Assembly (NCBI GenBank): GCA_963678705.1
Contig: OY783207.1
Span: 21,674,001-21,738,000, forward strand
Source: Panorpa germanica
Taxonomy: Eukaryota; Arthropoda; Insecta; Mecoptera; Panorpidae
Reading direction: 5' to 3'
Length of the DNA stretch: 64,000 bases
Of the stretch, positions 44,155-57,801 are shown piece after piece. Under the pieces are notes generated by a model. It ran no database searches. It was given only the letters and a program-made list of their open reading frames with translations, and was not told where the DNA came from. Positions within the stretch are counted from its first letter, which is position 1, and the number at the start of each line of letters is the position of its first letter. Both the position numbers and the translations under genes were made by a program.

Positions 44155-47100
44155 ATGTCGCATCATTCAAGTACAGTGTTTACAAATTCCTGCATAAAAA
44201 CTCCCGTGAATCCAATCAACAGACTACCGTCGCCATCTTACGAGAGAAAACGGTACAGTTCTGTACATAACCTCAATTCAAATGACATAATGTCATTCGC
44301 GGATTTCTACCGAAACATACCGGACTATACCGAATTGCATCATCTGTCAAACACTGAATTCTATCACAAATTGAACGAGTTACGTTACAAAAAACGAGAA
44401 TATGAATTAACGACATCTACACCGACAGTATTGTACGATAACGATGACGAAGAAGTACCAATAGTAAAAACACAAAAACCGAAATCTAAAAAAACCGTTA
44501 AGAGTTCGAAAAAAATGTTGAATGGTTATGAAATGTATAACAAAGACAAGAGTTTTAGTTTCGATAACGATGATAACGATTCGTTATATTCGAATAAGAA
44601 TGTTTGCAATAAATCAAGAAAGAAATGTGTTAGATTACAAAATGGCCGCCATAGTTCGAACTATTCAGAACAAACAAATATTGAGTGTAAATCTCCACAA
44701 CCCTCAGATTTCTTAGATAATTATGATTTTAAGAAATGTCGCAGTATGCCTTGTAGTCCTGTTCGAAAAGTTACATCGCCGAAAATTACAATTCCGAAAC
44801 CTTTTAAAATGACGCAAAGGTATGTGTTAATCACAGTGAAAAATGTTTCTTTTGAAGTTCAATTCAAGTTGTTATTGTTTGCATGTTGCAGAGAAGAAGA
44901 AGAGAAAACGTTGAACGAGTTGTACAGATCCAGTGAGTGTCTCCTTGAAGAACCGAAACTGAAGGAAAAACCTGATGACAAGATAATAAAAGCACATCCG
45001 GTTCCGATTGAATCGCGAGTGCCTTTGTTTGACCAAATTATGTCCGACCAAGAAAAAAGGTGAAATCTTTAGAGTAAACACTGTTACATGTATTTGACGT
45101 TTATTTAATATAATATATTACCGCTTAAGTATACTAAAATCTAAGAATAATCACTTACCTTGGTCACTCAATTGCTTATTATAATAAGAGAATTATAAAA
45201 ATACCTCTCCTTGGATTATTAGAATCATTAAAGCACTTTTTGGATTAACTTTTTTATTTTTTAACCTAAAATATAAGTTTCAGCTTATGAAATATAAAGA
45301 AATAAAATTAATTATGTTAATTACAGTAATTTATATTAAATAAAGATAGTAATTATTACAAAATAATGTATATTGCTGACGCTTGACGTAAAATTTCACA
45401 AGTTCAAAATTATATTTAAGGTTAAAACCTTAAATTAAAACTAAACACAAGTGGGAATGGCTTTAGTATAATAAAAACACACTTATTTCTCATTAAATTT
45501 TTTAGACATAATATTATTAGGTTTCGCTTAAGGATGTTCCCAAACATGCCGCTTTTATTACGATCATCTTGAAAATTTCCATATATTTCCATACATTAAT
45601 GTCCTTTATACAAGTACGTAGAAAAAGTTTCAGTACTCCTTGCGGTATTAAATTTTTAGATATTGAATATTAGATATTCTTATTAAACTTTCCATTTTTA
45701 ACATACGAACCCTACACCGTCATATCAATAACAACCTAGTAAACAATTTGGTGTAGTGCCATATTTGGTGAAGTTCGAGTCACTCGTACAATTCTATTCT
45801 AACGGTTTACAAGTTCTCTACCTGTCACAGATTTTTTGTTAGTTATTCTTTCTAGTATTCTTTCTGTTTCCAACATCATTCATTAAGTATTTCTGTTTCT
45901 TTCCCACATGGATATATTTTTTTTAAATTCACTATCATTTCATTTATTCCAAAGTGAGAGAGAAACGAGATGCGTTAGACAAGTAAAATATATTTTTCAC
46001 CGTTACACTTGTATACTTGTATAATATTTCGTTCAGTACAGATGTTTAAAGTATATGCTATCCTTTTTCAACAAATATTTCTTTAATGGTAATAGACAGA
46101 CGCTATCTCCCTCAATCCCCGAATAGAATGTATATAAACGAAGATAGTACCTAGCGATAGTAAGACAGAGGTTTTAAACCTAACGCAGACCTGCCGATCG
46201 TGGATTTTTTAATCACCAAAACAGATGTTGGAAAAAGAAAGAATACTAGAAAGAATAACTAACACAAAATCTGTGACAGGTAGAGAACTTGTAAAGCGTT
46301 AGAATAGAATTGTACGAGTGACTCGAACTTCACCAAATACGGCACTTCACCAAATTGTTTACTGGGCTTTAATGTACCATATTTGTACTTTGATGTAATC
46401 AATCTAATAGTAATCTGTTTTGAATGATTTGCAGACGTCAAATCAACAAGATAAACAGCGCAATTGAGTTAAACTCCCAGATGCGCCCTTTTCACTTCAA
46501 TGAACGTTCGAAGCCGCCGTCGCGATGTCTGTCGACGCCACAGCTGTTCTCGGAGGCGGGAATCGATTTGAAACCTCGACAGTTTAAAGCAAAACCCGTG
46601 CCAAAGAATTTATACAGCAATTATTTTTATCAGAAAATGTGGGAAGACGATTATTACAGGTAACTAACTGTTCGACCAAAACTCACGAAGATTGTTTTGA
46701 TTTCTTCATAAATATTTAAAATGACTGAAATATTTCTGAGTTTTCAAATGTATTGTGATGAATGGCTTGTGTCTTCATTTTTCGGAGGTCGATTTTCCAA
46801 TTGTTGATTCAAATTGATGTTAATAAATGTGTATTGGCGTGTCTATTTTATTAAATATCTAAATGTTGACGGAGATATAGCAATTAAAAGTTTGAATTGT
46901 AGTTTTAGCGCTAGAGATGGTCGGCCATTTGTATGACGTGAAATGTATTTTATACGTCAGTTAATTTTTGATTAGGTCAGTGCTGTGGTAATGTTTTGTA
47001 GATGTTGGTAGTCGAAATAATCAAGTCAAGTCAAAGAATAATAAGTTTTTATTTTATTTAACCCTGCTAAGGCAGACATAATATTGAAATTTTATTGTTC

Positions 47101-48748
47101 CTTGAAATAGCTGTAAATAATATTTGACATTTTGGTATATAAATACATATAGCAGAGATTTATGAGCTGTAAGGTTGGTAACCTGTAAACTTGTCAGAGT
47201 TCTGTCAAGAATATATCTCTTTTATGCTCTGTTGTAAAAAAGAGATACCAACTTAGCGGTTGTGAGGTCACATGCATTTGGAATGTTGTATAACGTTGAA
47301 TCCCTTTAACATTTAAAGAGACAAAATGACTTTTTTAATTGTTAATATCTCCTAATATATAAGGAGTTATTAAAAAATAATTAAACATTTGAGGTTCTAG
47401 TAACACACTTTATCAATATATAGTACACTATTATAGAAATTACGACATAGGACACACTTGATAAAGTTGGCTATAAAAACCTCAAATATCCAATTACTTT
47501 TATTCAATTCACAATATTATAGAATGCTAATATATTTTGTAATGCTAAAGTATCTATTTGCTGAAATAATATGTTATTTTAAATATTTCAGAGCCATGAA
47601 ACGTCGAATAAGAGCCGAGGAGATGCTTCGGGCGTCTTCGTTACCTCCGTCAATGGCAGAACGTCAAAAAAATGATAAAGGCTCAGGAAAATGTACAAAA
47701 GCTTCTTGCCACTCTGATTTAGATTTTAGAGAGTATAGTTCTCCGTCTACAGGCAGCAGTAACACAACAAATAAAACAAAACGCCGGAAAAGGAAAAACA
47801 AGAAGATACCGAACTATTGTATGTCTCATGAAAAATTTAAACAGAATTACTTGAATAGAAAAAATGATTTTATTTCGACAAGTCCGTCGCCATTCACTTT
47901 TGAGACTGAAAAAAGAAGCCAACGATCCAAAGTAAGCATTGCCTTTTTTATTATTTAATATCTGTTAAAAGTCTGACATTCATGGGTGTTTTTGTTTCTA
48001 AGCCTGGCTCGCCGTACAAATCTTCAGCCAAACAACGAATGCCAAAAATTCCCTCTCCGATTTACCCTGTCAGTCGACCCAATCTTGCCGCAGCTCTTCG
48101 TGTTGAATGGGTCAAGTCCAAGTTACATGGAGCTCATAAAGAAGAGGATCTTCCAGGTACATCTCCTGAAAACAAGATGCGAGGTTGGAGCGCCCATGCC
48201 GTGAGAACAAATCCCGCCTGGCAAGCAGTTAATTACCCGTAAGCTTATACTACAGAAAAAACCGCATATTTACATCTCTAGACATTAAAACTTTTAATTT
48301 ATTTGAATTTTTTGATGATACTGTAATACAGTGGTTTAAACATATACTAAATTTGGTTTGAAGCTTGTATTAACATTATTCCAGAAGCCACTCTGCAGAT
48401 TTGGCAGAACGTTTGGAAACAAGAAGAGCTGAACAACGTCTTCGTCAAGCTGAACACGATTTAAATATGGAATTGATGATAGACCGTGTTTTGAAGACAC
48501 CATTACTTCTAGAAAGAAACTGGAAAGATGATATTGGTCTTAAAAAACATAGTTGTCATATGGATAGCTTTGCAGATTTTAATAGAAATAAATCAAAAAC
48601 TTCTTCACGTCATATAAAAAGTAGTAAATCCAGTAAACAACATCACAAGTCAAAGTTAAGTGATGATAGATATGATGACGATGATTTTAATCATTCTCTG
48701 AATGATTGTGAAGATATTAAATTAGATCGGAGTTATGATAATAACTAA
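44155..48748 (+). CDS. FAM161-family (UPF0564) microtubule/ciliary protein
   Basis: Six exons: 44155-44819, 44892-45059, 46435-46659, 47592-47931, 48003-48238 and 48385-48748; phases close to 665 residues. FAM161 proteins bind microtubules at centrosomes, basal bodies and connecting cilia. The diagnostic core is KITIPKPFKMTQREEEEK at the exon 1/2 junction, DLKPRQFKAKPVPKNLY in exon 3, and RIRAEEMLRASSLPPSMAER in exon 4. A Ser/Lys-rich charged region and a coiled-coil-like helix (AERLETRRAEQRLRQAEHDL) in exon 6 follow. The N-terminal 200 residues are low complexity and acidic/basic. Intron 1 is only 72 bp, divisible by three and without stop, so retention would add 24 residues in frame. Introns 2 and 3 carry transposon copies. 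I cannot tell whether it is closer to FAM161A or FAM161B. Confidence 0.85.
45735..46366. mobile_element. 632 bp fold-back element with 143 bp arms, CCCAGTAAAC family
   Basis: Lies in intron 2 of the FAM161-like gene. Left arm 45735-45877 and right arm 46224-46366 are reverse complements with roughly 95% identity by eye. The outermost bases (CCCAGTAAACAATTTGGTGA) are the same as those of the MITEs at 8777 and 33068, but the interior (about 346 bp) is unrelated and carries no gene. Confidence 0.9.
46762..47457 (+). mobile_element. ATGGGCTTGTGTCC element, long subfamily
   Basis: Lies in intron 3 of the FAM161-like gene. Nearly complete, 696 bp, from ATGGCTTGTGTCTTC to CATAGGACACAC, with the GTCAGAGTTCTGTCAAG block present. 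The terminal repeats are damaged at both outermost ends. Confidence 0.85.
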
Positions 48749-49703
48749 AATATGTTTTAAATAGTCTATGAGTTGTGTATAGTTTAGTCTTCATTTACAA
48801 ATACATTATTTTGTTCAGTGGGCGATCTTTCTCGAACAAATTTTCTTTTAAATTAAGAATACGAATAGTTTGCTATTTTTTTTTAATTATTTAACGTTTC
48901 AAATTGAATTAATGCTTATTGAATTAATTAATTAGGGTTCATTCATAAATTACGTCACACAATTTCATAGTTTTTTAACCCTCTTGACCCAATTCTGATA
49001 ATATATATTACAACTTGATAAAATTTTAAACTCATGACCTTGTCCTTGGAAGTTGCAGAGTATGTGAGAAAAATGTGTTACATTCTAATAAAATTTGTTG
49101 GTTTTCATTATTTTATAAATAAAACTCTTGATATTCATATTTATAAAAAAGTATATATTTTTATAGTTATTTAATTATCACAATAATTTTTCTTTTTTGT
49201 AGTAAAAACACGACAAAACGATATAATTGAAAGGCGACATAATATTATATAAGGTTTCTTAATTTATATATACAAATATGTTGACTAAATATCTCTATCT
49301 TTAAATTAAATTGTCATATTCATCTTTGAATAATTGTTGAAATTTCATCTGTATAAATAACAATAGAAAGGAAAATGAGATATCAATTATTTCGGCGTTA
49401 TTAATTACATAAAAGGTAATCCGCAAATAAATGTATTGAGAATTACGAATAGTCTGAAATAACAAATGTCCTATATTTAAATCATAACATACTTGGTTGA
49501 TAAACGTTAATTCACTTTTACCTACACCTTGAACGTATGATTATGATTAATGAATATTATACTGCGTCTGATGCATATACTTAATGTCTTGCAACATATA
49601 ATATAAGTTAATAATTAACAACCAATATGCAAAACTGTTAATAAATAATATTGTACGCGGCATTTAATCTAATTGTACAATATCCATAGCATAACTTAAA
49701 TAT
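48749..49703. other. FAM161-like/TMEM192 convergent intergenic DNA
   Basis: Tail-to-tail spacer of about 950 bp, AT-rich, with no repeat ends or exon recognised. Confidence 0.5.
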
Positions 49704-51649
49704 TTATAAATTTGAGTGACTTCCTCTCATATGGGCGTTCATCATCATCAGTTTTTGACTTAGTTTTACGTTATGATCTTGGAGGTAGTGAATTAAATCA
49801 GCCTGCAAATTTAAATTAAAAATTATATAATAATTCACATAGAAATTATCAATAATATTGCCATCCTGTACTTGTTTCTCCAGCAGATCTGCTAAATGCT
49901 CTCCACGTTGAGTAAATCCGACAGAACCTTCTTGTCCAGAAGGAATTCCTGGCAATCCTCCGCGCCATTCGCCATTGAGAACATCAGGAGGCGGTTTCGC
50001 TTTATTAAATTTGTTGACGTGATCTAAAAATGGTAAATCATTCAAGAAATTTTCTAAGCAAATTCAAATACAGTAAACATAAAATCTTAAGCGTGATATC
50101 GACAAAGTGCACATGATGTAAACAATAATTAGTTAACATTAAAGAGAATTATAGATTTTTTACATTTTGCACATTTTTTGCAACATTTTTTTCAGTTTAC
50201 ATTTTTCCTAGATACGACGTATCTTATTTCAACACTCATCAATAAAAATATTAAACCTATTGTTACTTAAATTATTGTTTAATGAAAATGATTCCTTTAT
50301 AATACATTCTCTAATCGATTATATTTTATGTTTAAGGCCTAAACGTAAATTAGTTCTTTTTTCAAGAGTTATGTAACCGGCATAGTTAAAGATGTTAAAT
50401 ATACTTTGCTTAAATATTTAGATTTTTGTCACTTTAGAGAGATACATTTAGGTTTGTTTGAAGAACATATTTTTTGTACATCCACAAACGGTTGACGCTG
50501 AAGATGACTGATTGAAGTCCATTATTTTTTTATTATATTTAAAGTGTCATATTTATTAATTACTTTTTAGGAAATGAAATGTAATGGACTAGCAGTGTAG
50601 TATATATAAATATAGAATTTGCCAGATCAGAGTTATTTTAACACTAATTCTAGAGGTTTCTGTTGTCTAAAACTTAGTAGTTTATATATTTGCTAAAATT
50701 ACTTAAAGTACAAATTACTTATCACTCATTGCATAATATACTTACAAATATATTTCCCATTGATTGCAGCTAGTACAAATGTTTCAAATAACAAGAATAT
50801 TGCTATGTATCCTGACGGGGACAGAATACTGGCGATGCAATGCTCCTCAAACTCTTTGGAGTAATAGTGTTGCATTAATGCTTGTACACAAAGCAATACA
50901 GCATTCCACAATGACACTACATAAAGCGGTAATCTATGTAGCACGTTTTTTTGACGATGAAATTCCAGGTATCCGTTCATACGAAGAACATTGTGGTGAT
51001 AGTGCACTACGTGATCCAGTATCTAACAAAATAAAATTCTTAAATTCCATTTCTTGCATTCCAGGTTTTTATGTAGATAATAAAGATACTTACAAAAGAT
51101 AACAACCAAAATGCTGCGTGCATGTACAACATTATAAAATAGGCTTCACATCGACGCTCTTCTGTCCATTTTACCGCAAGGATTATTCCAGTTATTGAAA
51201 TACATGTTGATACAACCAGTTGTAAACTGAAAATAATTGTTAATTAACATTCATTATCTTACTAAATATTTTGAGATTTGTTAATTTACCTAAATGCTGG
51301 GATTGTTTTCAAGGGCACAAAGTTTTTCGTTTGTTCGGAACTTAAAATCGGTTGTAAAAATTGTCGTTCTTCGTCATCGCTAAAATATCTGGCTCCCTGC
51401 ATCGTAAAAACAATGATTTTGCAAATATATGCTTTTAACTTTTAAATAAAAATGCAGTTCATTATTATTGCAACTATTGCATATATGAGCAATGTTAGAA
51501 AAATTATAAAATTATTCTTAGTAAATAATATTTTAACTGCGTATACATTATATTTAAGGTTATGTGGATTAATGTCATTCTTGCATATAAATATATTGTT
51601 TTGTACTTACCCCTGAATTGGTATTAAATCCGGGACTTAGGCTGACCAT
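49704..51649 (-). CDS. TMEM192: TMEM192 lysosomal membrane protein
   Basis: Six exons on the minus strand: 51649-51611, 51396-51290, 51226-51094, 51022-50746, 50023-49872 and 49802-49704; phases close to 268 residues (human 271). TMEM192 is a tetraspanning, dimerising protein of late endosomes and lysosomes; its exact function is unsettled. Four hydrophobic helices are visible (starting near residues 50, 79, 123 and 157). The family signature between helices 2 and 3 is clear: ILDHVVHYHH, RMNGYLEFHRQKNVLHRLPL. The C-terminal tail contains LLEKQADLIHYLQDHN, a coiled-coil-like segment present in vertebrate TMEM192. The start ATG is chosen because the short first exon is followed by a consensus GTAAGT donor and the downstream frame is open. 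Odd features: none. Confidence 0.9.
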
Positions 51650-52025
51650 TATGATGTATTTATTTTAACTCATTTAGTATTTATTATTATGACAACCAAT
51701 TACTCCAGAGAACCATCAATCGAAATCCATCAAAATCGTCTTAACTGATCCAAATTGTATTATGGGTTTATGCAGTTGTGTTCGGTATTACGAGATGTAA
51801 GCGACGCAACGATAAAATGTCAAACTTCAATAATGAATGAACGCGCGACTTTCAAAATACAAACATATATATTATAGAAAATGTAAATTATATAGATATT
51901 CATATTATAAGTCGGTATACAATTTATTTCACAATACGTATTTATAATACATTGAACTACAGTTAATTACATCATTACATTTTTGAGTTAAATCAGGCAC
52001 AATGATTTATTTTTAAAACTGTTAT

Positions 52026-52222
52026 GGTACTTCACTAATGACAATCGCAGGCAAAAGTATAGTTGGATATTAAGTACAAAGTTACGATATTACTGGATAT
52101 TACAGTGGTTGCGTTACATAGATGACAGCGTTGGCATATTATTTCATAGTTTGATTTTATTTAGTCTGTATTTGTACGTAAATCTCACAAAAAAATAAAA
52201 TCCTATCCTATGTGGAGCGTAC
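52026..52222 (+). repeat. Partial AAGGTAGTTCACTAGT-family element
   Basis: GGTACTTCACTAATGACAATCGC, AAAAGTATAGTTGGATATTAAG and TCCTATCCTATGTGGAGCGTAC match the terminal and subterminal regions of the family. The opposite end is missing. Confidence 0.6.
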
Positions 52223-53078
52223 ATACTGTTTCTATTGAATATCCAGTTATAATTACGCCTACGATTGCTACCAGAGAAAAACAATTTTAAGAATAAATCC
52301 TTGCGCCTGGTTAGACTGCAACCTAACTTACACATCATATAGAAAAATATTGTACATAAATTATTTAAGTGTTGATTAAAATATTTTGAAGTAAAAAAAA
52401 GTGTATGGAATTTATTTTATATAATATATCTTTCGTAAATATTGTGGCTAATTATTGCATTCTATTCAATAAAGAGAGTGTGTGCAAAATTTGAGCTAGA
52501 TAGCTCCATCAGGAAATGTTAAAAAATCGATTGTAAAGTTTTGATCATAATGTCAAACAAACAACAAAATAAAAAATTATGAGAATAATAAAAAATAAAA
52601 CAATTTTTTGGACCCCATAACGATATTTTGTATTTATATTATATATTTTTAGGTTATAAGAAATTCGTGTTACCAACATTCAGGGAACAAACGAATTTAT
52701 ACATAAATATACAAATAGTTACATTTATAAATAAAAATAACAGAATAATGTGTTGTTACATAATAAGTACTTGTATAATAAAAATGATATATTTTTAAAA
52801 TCATTTTAATAAGGTTAATTTCATTTTTCACAAATAATTTTTATAAATTTTTACATTGTCGCCATCTTGGGGCAAAATTAGACGCCATTAGACACTTTTA
52901 GATAAACAATACATTTTTATATGTATACGTATATTATATATTATAGAAGCTTTTATACAGTTTCTCTTTTTAGTAGAAAGCTTCGTTGTACTATTAAATT
53001 CATTTTGAATTTCACAAATTTACAAATTCTATGCAATTTTAATGTTTACTGTTGATTATTAATTTGAATTATTTACGT

Positions 53079-53645
53079 CAGGGTCCCCAAACTTTTAGAG
53101 CCCACGAGCCATATTGAGTTATTGTAATTTTAGGCTATTAATGTAATCCAATTGTAAAATTAGTTCAATTATGCTATGAATTACTTCTACATCCACCTTA
53201 CTCTTCAGAATTAGCCATATGTAACCTTTTCTAGTTATAAATCATGAGAAGTTTAGTAAATCACATTTTTTAAAGAGCTTAAAAAGCTAGAACATCAATG
53301 GAATAATCGAGCATTGAGCTAAAAAGAAAGTACGAGTATTTAAATCATAGACTTATTAAATAATCTTCGTGCTTGACTATGGCATAATATGTTAAATTGC
53401 CGAACTCAACATTTAAAAATCTTTTAACTGACGTTTTTTAAAATATAATTTACTTTTGAAGAAGCAATAGATATGACAAGCTTCAAATATAGCACTTTTT
53501 AGTCAAGTTAGTGCTTTGGTTTGTGGATGCTTCTACTTCTTATTCATATTGCATTCGTCCTTGAATTTCATTTTCTGGTTTTTTACTAAAAAAGTGTTCG
53601 TGGACCAGATGAAAAGTCTCGGCGGGTCGTCGCTTAGGGACCCTT
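53079..53645. mobile_element. 567 bp hAT-like MITE
   Basis: The left end CAGGGTCCCCAAACTTTTAG and the right end CTTAGGGACCCTT give a short imperfect inverted repeat of the type common in hAT elements. Fragments of the same family occur at 2426 and 13874. No transposase frame. Confidence 0.65.
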
Positions 53646-53780
53646 CATTTATGTGATGTTTTTTATATAATTATTTAATACATTTATAATGATCTATTTC
53701 ATTGTCTAATACATTCGTAAATATTTAGTATTTGATATTTATTTTAATAAGAAATGTTGTTGCAAGAATTTTCTCTTTGA

Positions 53781-54252
53781 ATGGGCTTGTGTGCTATGTC
53801 TTAATTTCTATAAAACTGTAATTTCTATAAACTTCAAATATCCAATTATTTTTTAATAACTCTTTATATGTTAAGACTATAAGATATTAACAATTAAAAA
53901 GTAATTTTTTTCATTTAATTATTAAACGGATTCAACGTTATAGAACATTCCAAGACATGTGAGATCACGTCCGATAAGTTGTTATCTCTTTTAAACAACA
54001 GAGATAACATATTCAATACAGAACTGTTATCTATAGAACAAAATAACTGACCTACCCTTAATATTACAGACATTTTACGTCATAAATATGGCCGACATCT
54101 GTAGCGCTAAAACTGCAATTCGAATTTTTAATTGCTATATCTTCGATAACATTCAGATATTTAATAAAATAAAAACGCCAATATACATTTATTCATCAAT
54201 ATCAATCAACAATTGAAAAATCGACCCCTAAAAAATGAGTACACAAGCCCAT
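53781..54252 (-). mobile_element. Internally deleted ATGGGCTTGTGTCC element
   Basis: Both termini are intact (ATGGGCTTGTGTGCTATGTC and AATGAGTACACAAGCCCAT), but the interior is shortened to 472 bp in total. Such deletion derivatives with both ends kept are typical of non-autonomous DNA transposons. Confidence 0.85.
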
Positions 54253-54310
54253 TAAATTTATTTAAAATATCATTAATTCCGTTAAATTTCAATAATGATA
54301 TAAGCAGTTT

Positions 54311-54750
54311 AAGGTAGTGCGCTAGTAAAACCTATTTCTATAAAATTTATGTATGATGTTAATATAAGTGTCTTTAATTTCAGATATTTTGACCAGTCGT
54401 GAAGCGAGAAATTAATAATTGAAGTGCGCATATTTAACATGTAGGGGGCCTACAAAATATATAAAGTCATGTTTTAACGTATATTTCGAGAATGATTGTA
54501 CCGATTTTAAAAAGAAAACTGATATATTGCAGAGGAATAAATTAGGAAAGTTATGACTGTCTTTCTAGACCGTTTGACCTGTTATTAAAAAAAGATATAA
54601 ACGATTAAAGTTGATCCTTTTTTCTTAACAGCTTTTTCACAACTTGGCAATAATAAAACACTATAGTATATGGAGTGTACGTAATAAAGTACTGCTGTAC
54701 TTAATGCCCGACCATACTTTTGCTTATGATTGTCACTAGTGAACTACCTT
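54311..54750. mobile_element. 440 bp MITE, AAGGTAGTTCACTAGT family, complete
   Basis: The ends AAGGTAGTGCGCTAGTAA and TGTCACTAGTGAACTACCTT are inverted relative to each other. This is the best complete copy and the reference for the 1731, 5115, 11398 and 52026 copies. There is no open reading frame. Confidence 0.85.
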
Positions 54751-57700
54751 AAATATTTCAGCAATTTTTAAACATTTGACACCGAGATGTACTGTAGATA
54801 CTTCTTTTGGTATCTAACCGATTCTGCCGACGTAATAATGTTGCATGAGCTTTTCTTATATAGTTTTCCTAATACTAATATATTTTATATGTATTTTTAT
54901 ATATGTATATATTTTTCTCTTTATATAATATATTTTTTTATGTACTCTATGTTCAAAACAAGTTTACACTTATATTTCGTTTATAAATAAATAAAGACAT
55001 TTTATTTTCTAACTGTATATTATATAATTTTTGCAATATTTTATATATTTTATATATTTTTGTATATATTATATATATTCTGTTTGTTAATTTCTTTTAA
55101 AAAATAGTACATATACATTATGTATAAAACAAAATAATAAACATTCATGAATTTACGTAAGAACAACTTTTACATTAAATTCTTTGCTAATACATTGTAA
55201 TTTTACACAAAAGTGAATTATTTATTAATATTCTTCTTTCGTAAAGTTTCTTCACTAAGTAATTTAACTAAGAACTGCTAGAAATTCTTCGTTTTGTTTC
55301 TTGTAATTTATTTATTCTTTTGTGCGATGGATTTACAACAGTTTTGTTTGCTGCATTGCGTCTGTCGCGGAAATTAAGTATGACTAAAATAAAATGTTAG
55401 CAGGTTTCACCATAAATGCCCAGTAAACCATATTATTCCCAATAGAATTTAACGAACATCAATTCGTAGGAAGATCGTAACGATTTCGAAGCACAAACTT
55501 GAGTTAACAAAGAATTCACTTGGATTTATCAAAGATTCTAGTTCTATTTCATTTTACGGTTTACTAGATAGTTGCCAAGTAAGTTCGATATAACTATAAG
55601 GTCTAAATTTATAATTCCCAAAGTTTATATGTGCGGCAAATGCTATTTGAATGTAAATTTGACAGTATCACTTTGTCGTAAGATGTATCAACATATTGAT
55701 TTAAAGTCTAGCAATGTGAGTAAGTGCAAATTATAGACGTTATAGTGATATTACAACTTGTACCTTTAACGTTACACTGTCACCAATTTTATCAGATTAT
55801 CGTATTTAACAATTTACATAACCTTACTTTTGCACGTGTTAATAAAAACTTTGAAATATTTCTGTTTCATGCTTCTTTAACGTTTATTTCTTAAGCTTGG
55901 CATAGTGAAGTGACTGAATCAATTCCAAAACTACATTGTATTCTAAACGATTATTGGATTTTAAACAATGTGAAAGCTAAGAGTGAATAAACATTTCAAT
56001 AAAGTTGTAAAATAATTCATTGTGATCTTTCTTAATATGTCAAAAGATGTCTTCTACATGTTAGATGAGATAGACCTTGTAGTGTTGCATCATCTTCTAA
56101 CACAAAACTTAAATATCTTAGAAAATATTCCAACGTACTCCTTTGCAGTTGTAATTCAAATTCGGTTGGATTATCAGACTTAAGCCATCGTGGTCACTGT
56201 GCATAGAGTTAGCATAAGAAATAGATACAAGTCTGAAACAGTCGTGAAAGAAATCATCAAATGAAATAGACGGTTTCCAAATTAAATTATAAGAAATGAA
56301 AGAGAATGAATTGCAATAGGAACTACTCAAAAAATGAGAATGAAAATAAGTTTTAAAGAGTGATAGGTTAATGTTGTTTTAGTACTTACCAATTTTGATA
56401 AATATTATTTCTCAAATACTTTTCTTTTCTAGAAAACTACAATTTACGTAATTTTGAGTTGGACTTTAAAGTCATCAGTGATTAAAGTTATAATCCACCA
56501 ATTTGTATGTTATATTTTGAATTTTTTGTTCTTATACATGCAATGATTTAAATTTGCATGTAAAAATAAGTGTATCTTATATAGAAAAGTAAATAGTCTT
56601 ATAAACGGAATAAACTGTCTAATAGATAAGATATTAGACGTAACTGTTCGTTAGTAGTAGGAAGTATTTTTCTAATCGTAATTTTCATCTTTGCCAAAGT
56701 TCATTCTACGAAAAGAACTACATCTTTATAAAACCGCATTCTCACGCGACTGAAACAGATTTGCAGACACAAATTCCTTGTGAGTACAAAAACAGATTCA
56801 AGTAATATTCAACTTTTGTTGAAGAAAGTATTGCTGATCCATTCAACTAGCCTGATGAGAACGCGGCTTAACTTTGTTAAAAAGGAGATAACATCTTTAC
56901 CATTTAAATGAAAAATAGGCATAGCAAATAAAAATTAGAATAATATTACGAAAGCTGAGATTATTTAAAAGATAATTTGTTTGTCCTTATTTCACTGGTA
57001 ATCCATATTCTTATTTATTCACTCAATCCCCAATTTTCAAATATTTGTGTCTTTGTAATTGCAGCATTTTGCTGTTCTCTCATAGTTGACTTACAAAGAT
57101 ATATTATCTCTTTATTCTTTCTATAGATTTTTACGAAATTTCTTATGAAATTACATCTTACGAAATATTTATTCACCCTTCAGCGATGGACAATCTTTAT
57201 AAAATATTTGTTGTTAGGAATGAAGACAAGGCAAAGACACCATGTAGCCAAATTTCAGCAAAATTATCGAATCGAATTATTAATTAAGAAGAATTAAGTT
57301 CTGATTGGAAGCTTTATGCCAAATCTTCTTATTGTTCTTTTCTTTTGGCTTGAATAAATCTGCGGCAGATTATTTTTGCATGCATCAATAAAATGACTAA
57401 CCTGGAAGTGGTCGTTAGAAGATTATCTTTTGAAATGTTTCCTCTCAGGATCTTTATGCCAATGAAAATGAGATTCGACGCGAGATGAGCTGGTATTTGA
57501 AATATGCAAATTGAAAGAGTTTCGAAAATTGATTGGTGTTTCAACAAAGTACATCACAATCTCTTAGGACCGCCCCCAGGTTACAAAGGAAACGTAAAAT
57601 CAAATAAAAATAATCTGCATAGAAATAAAATTTTTATTATAAGATTAGATGTTTGACTTTATAAAATAAATAAATAATGTTAACGATAATATAGTTGTAA

Positions 57701-57801
57701 TAATTAAACTCTCAGATCAAATAATCAAATGATAACGAAATTAATATCTACAGTGTGTTTTTAGTTTTCAGATACTTGATTTTCTTTTAGGATTTCTTCT
57801 A

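Larger units (their letters stand above)
51650..57801. other. Six-kilobase repeat-rich intergenic region
   Basis: No gene was supported. Contents, left to right: the TMEM192 5' flank; a MITE piece at 52026-52222; a hAT-like MITE at 53079-53645; a shortened ATGGGCTTGTGTCC element at 53781-54252; a full AAGGTAGT element at 54311-54750; and TA-rich low-complexity DNA near 54880-55110. From 55100 to 57700 the DNA is AT-rich with no recognisable coding segment or repeat end, and includes the 3' flank of amontillado. Confidence 0.55.

Noticed and set aside
50764..51102. 112-codon plus-strand frame in the TMEM192 region
   Set aside because: Antisense of TMEM192 exon 4, whose minus-strand product matches the family.
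55418..55445. CCCAGTAAACC motif that might start another CCCAGTAAACA MITE
   Set aside because: No inverted partner was found downstream; probably chance or a dead end.
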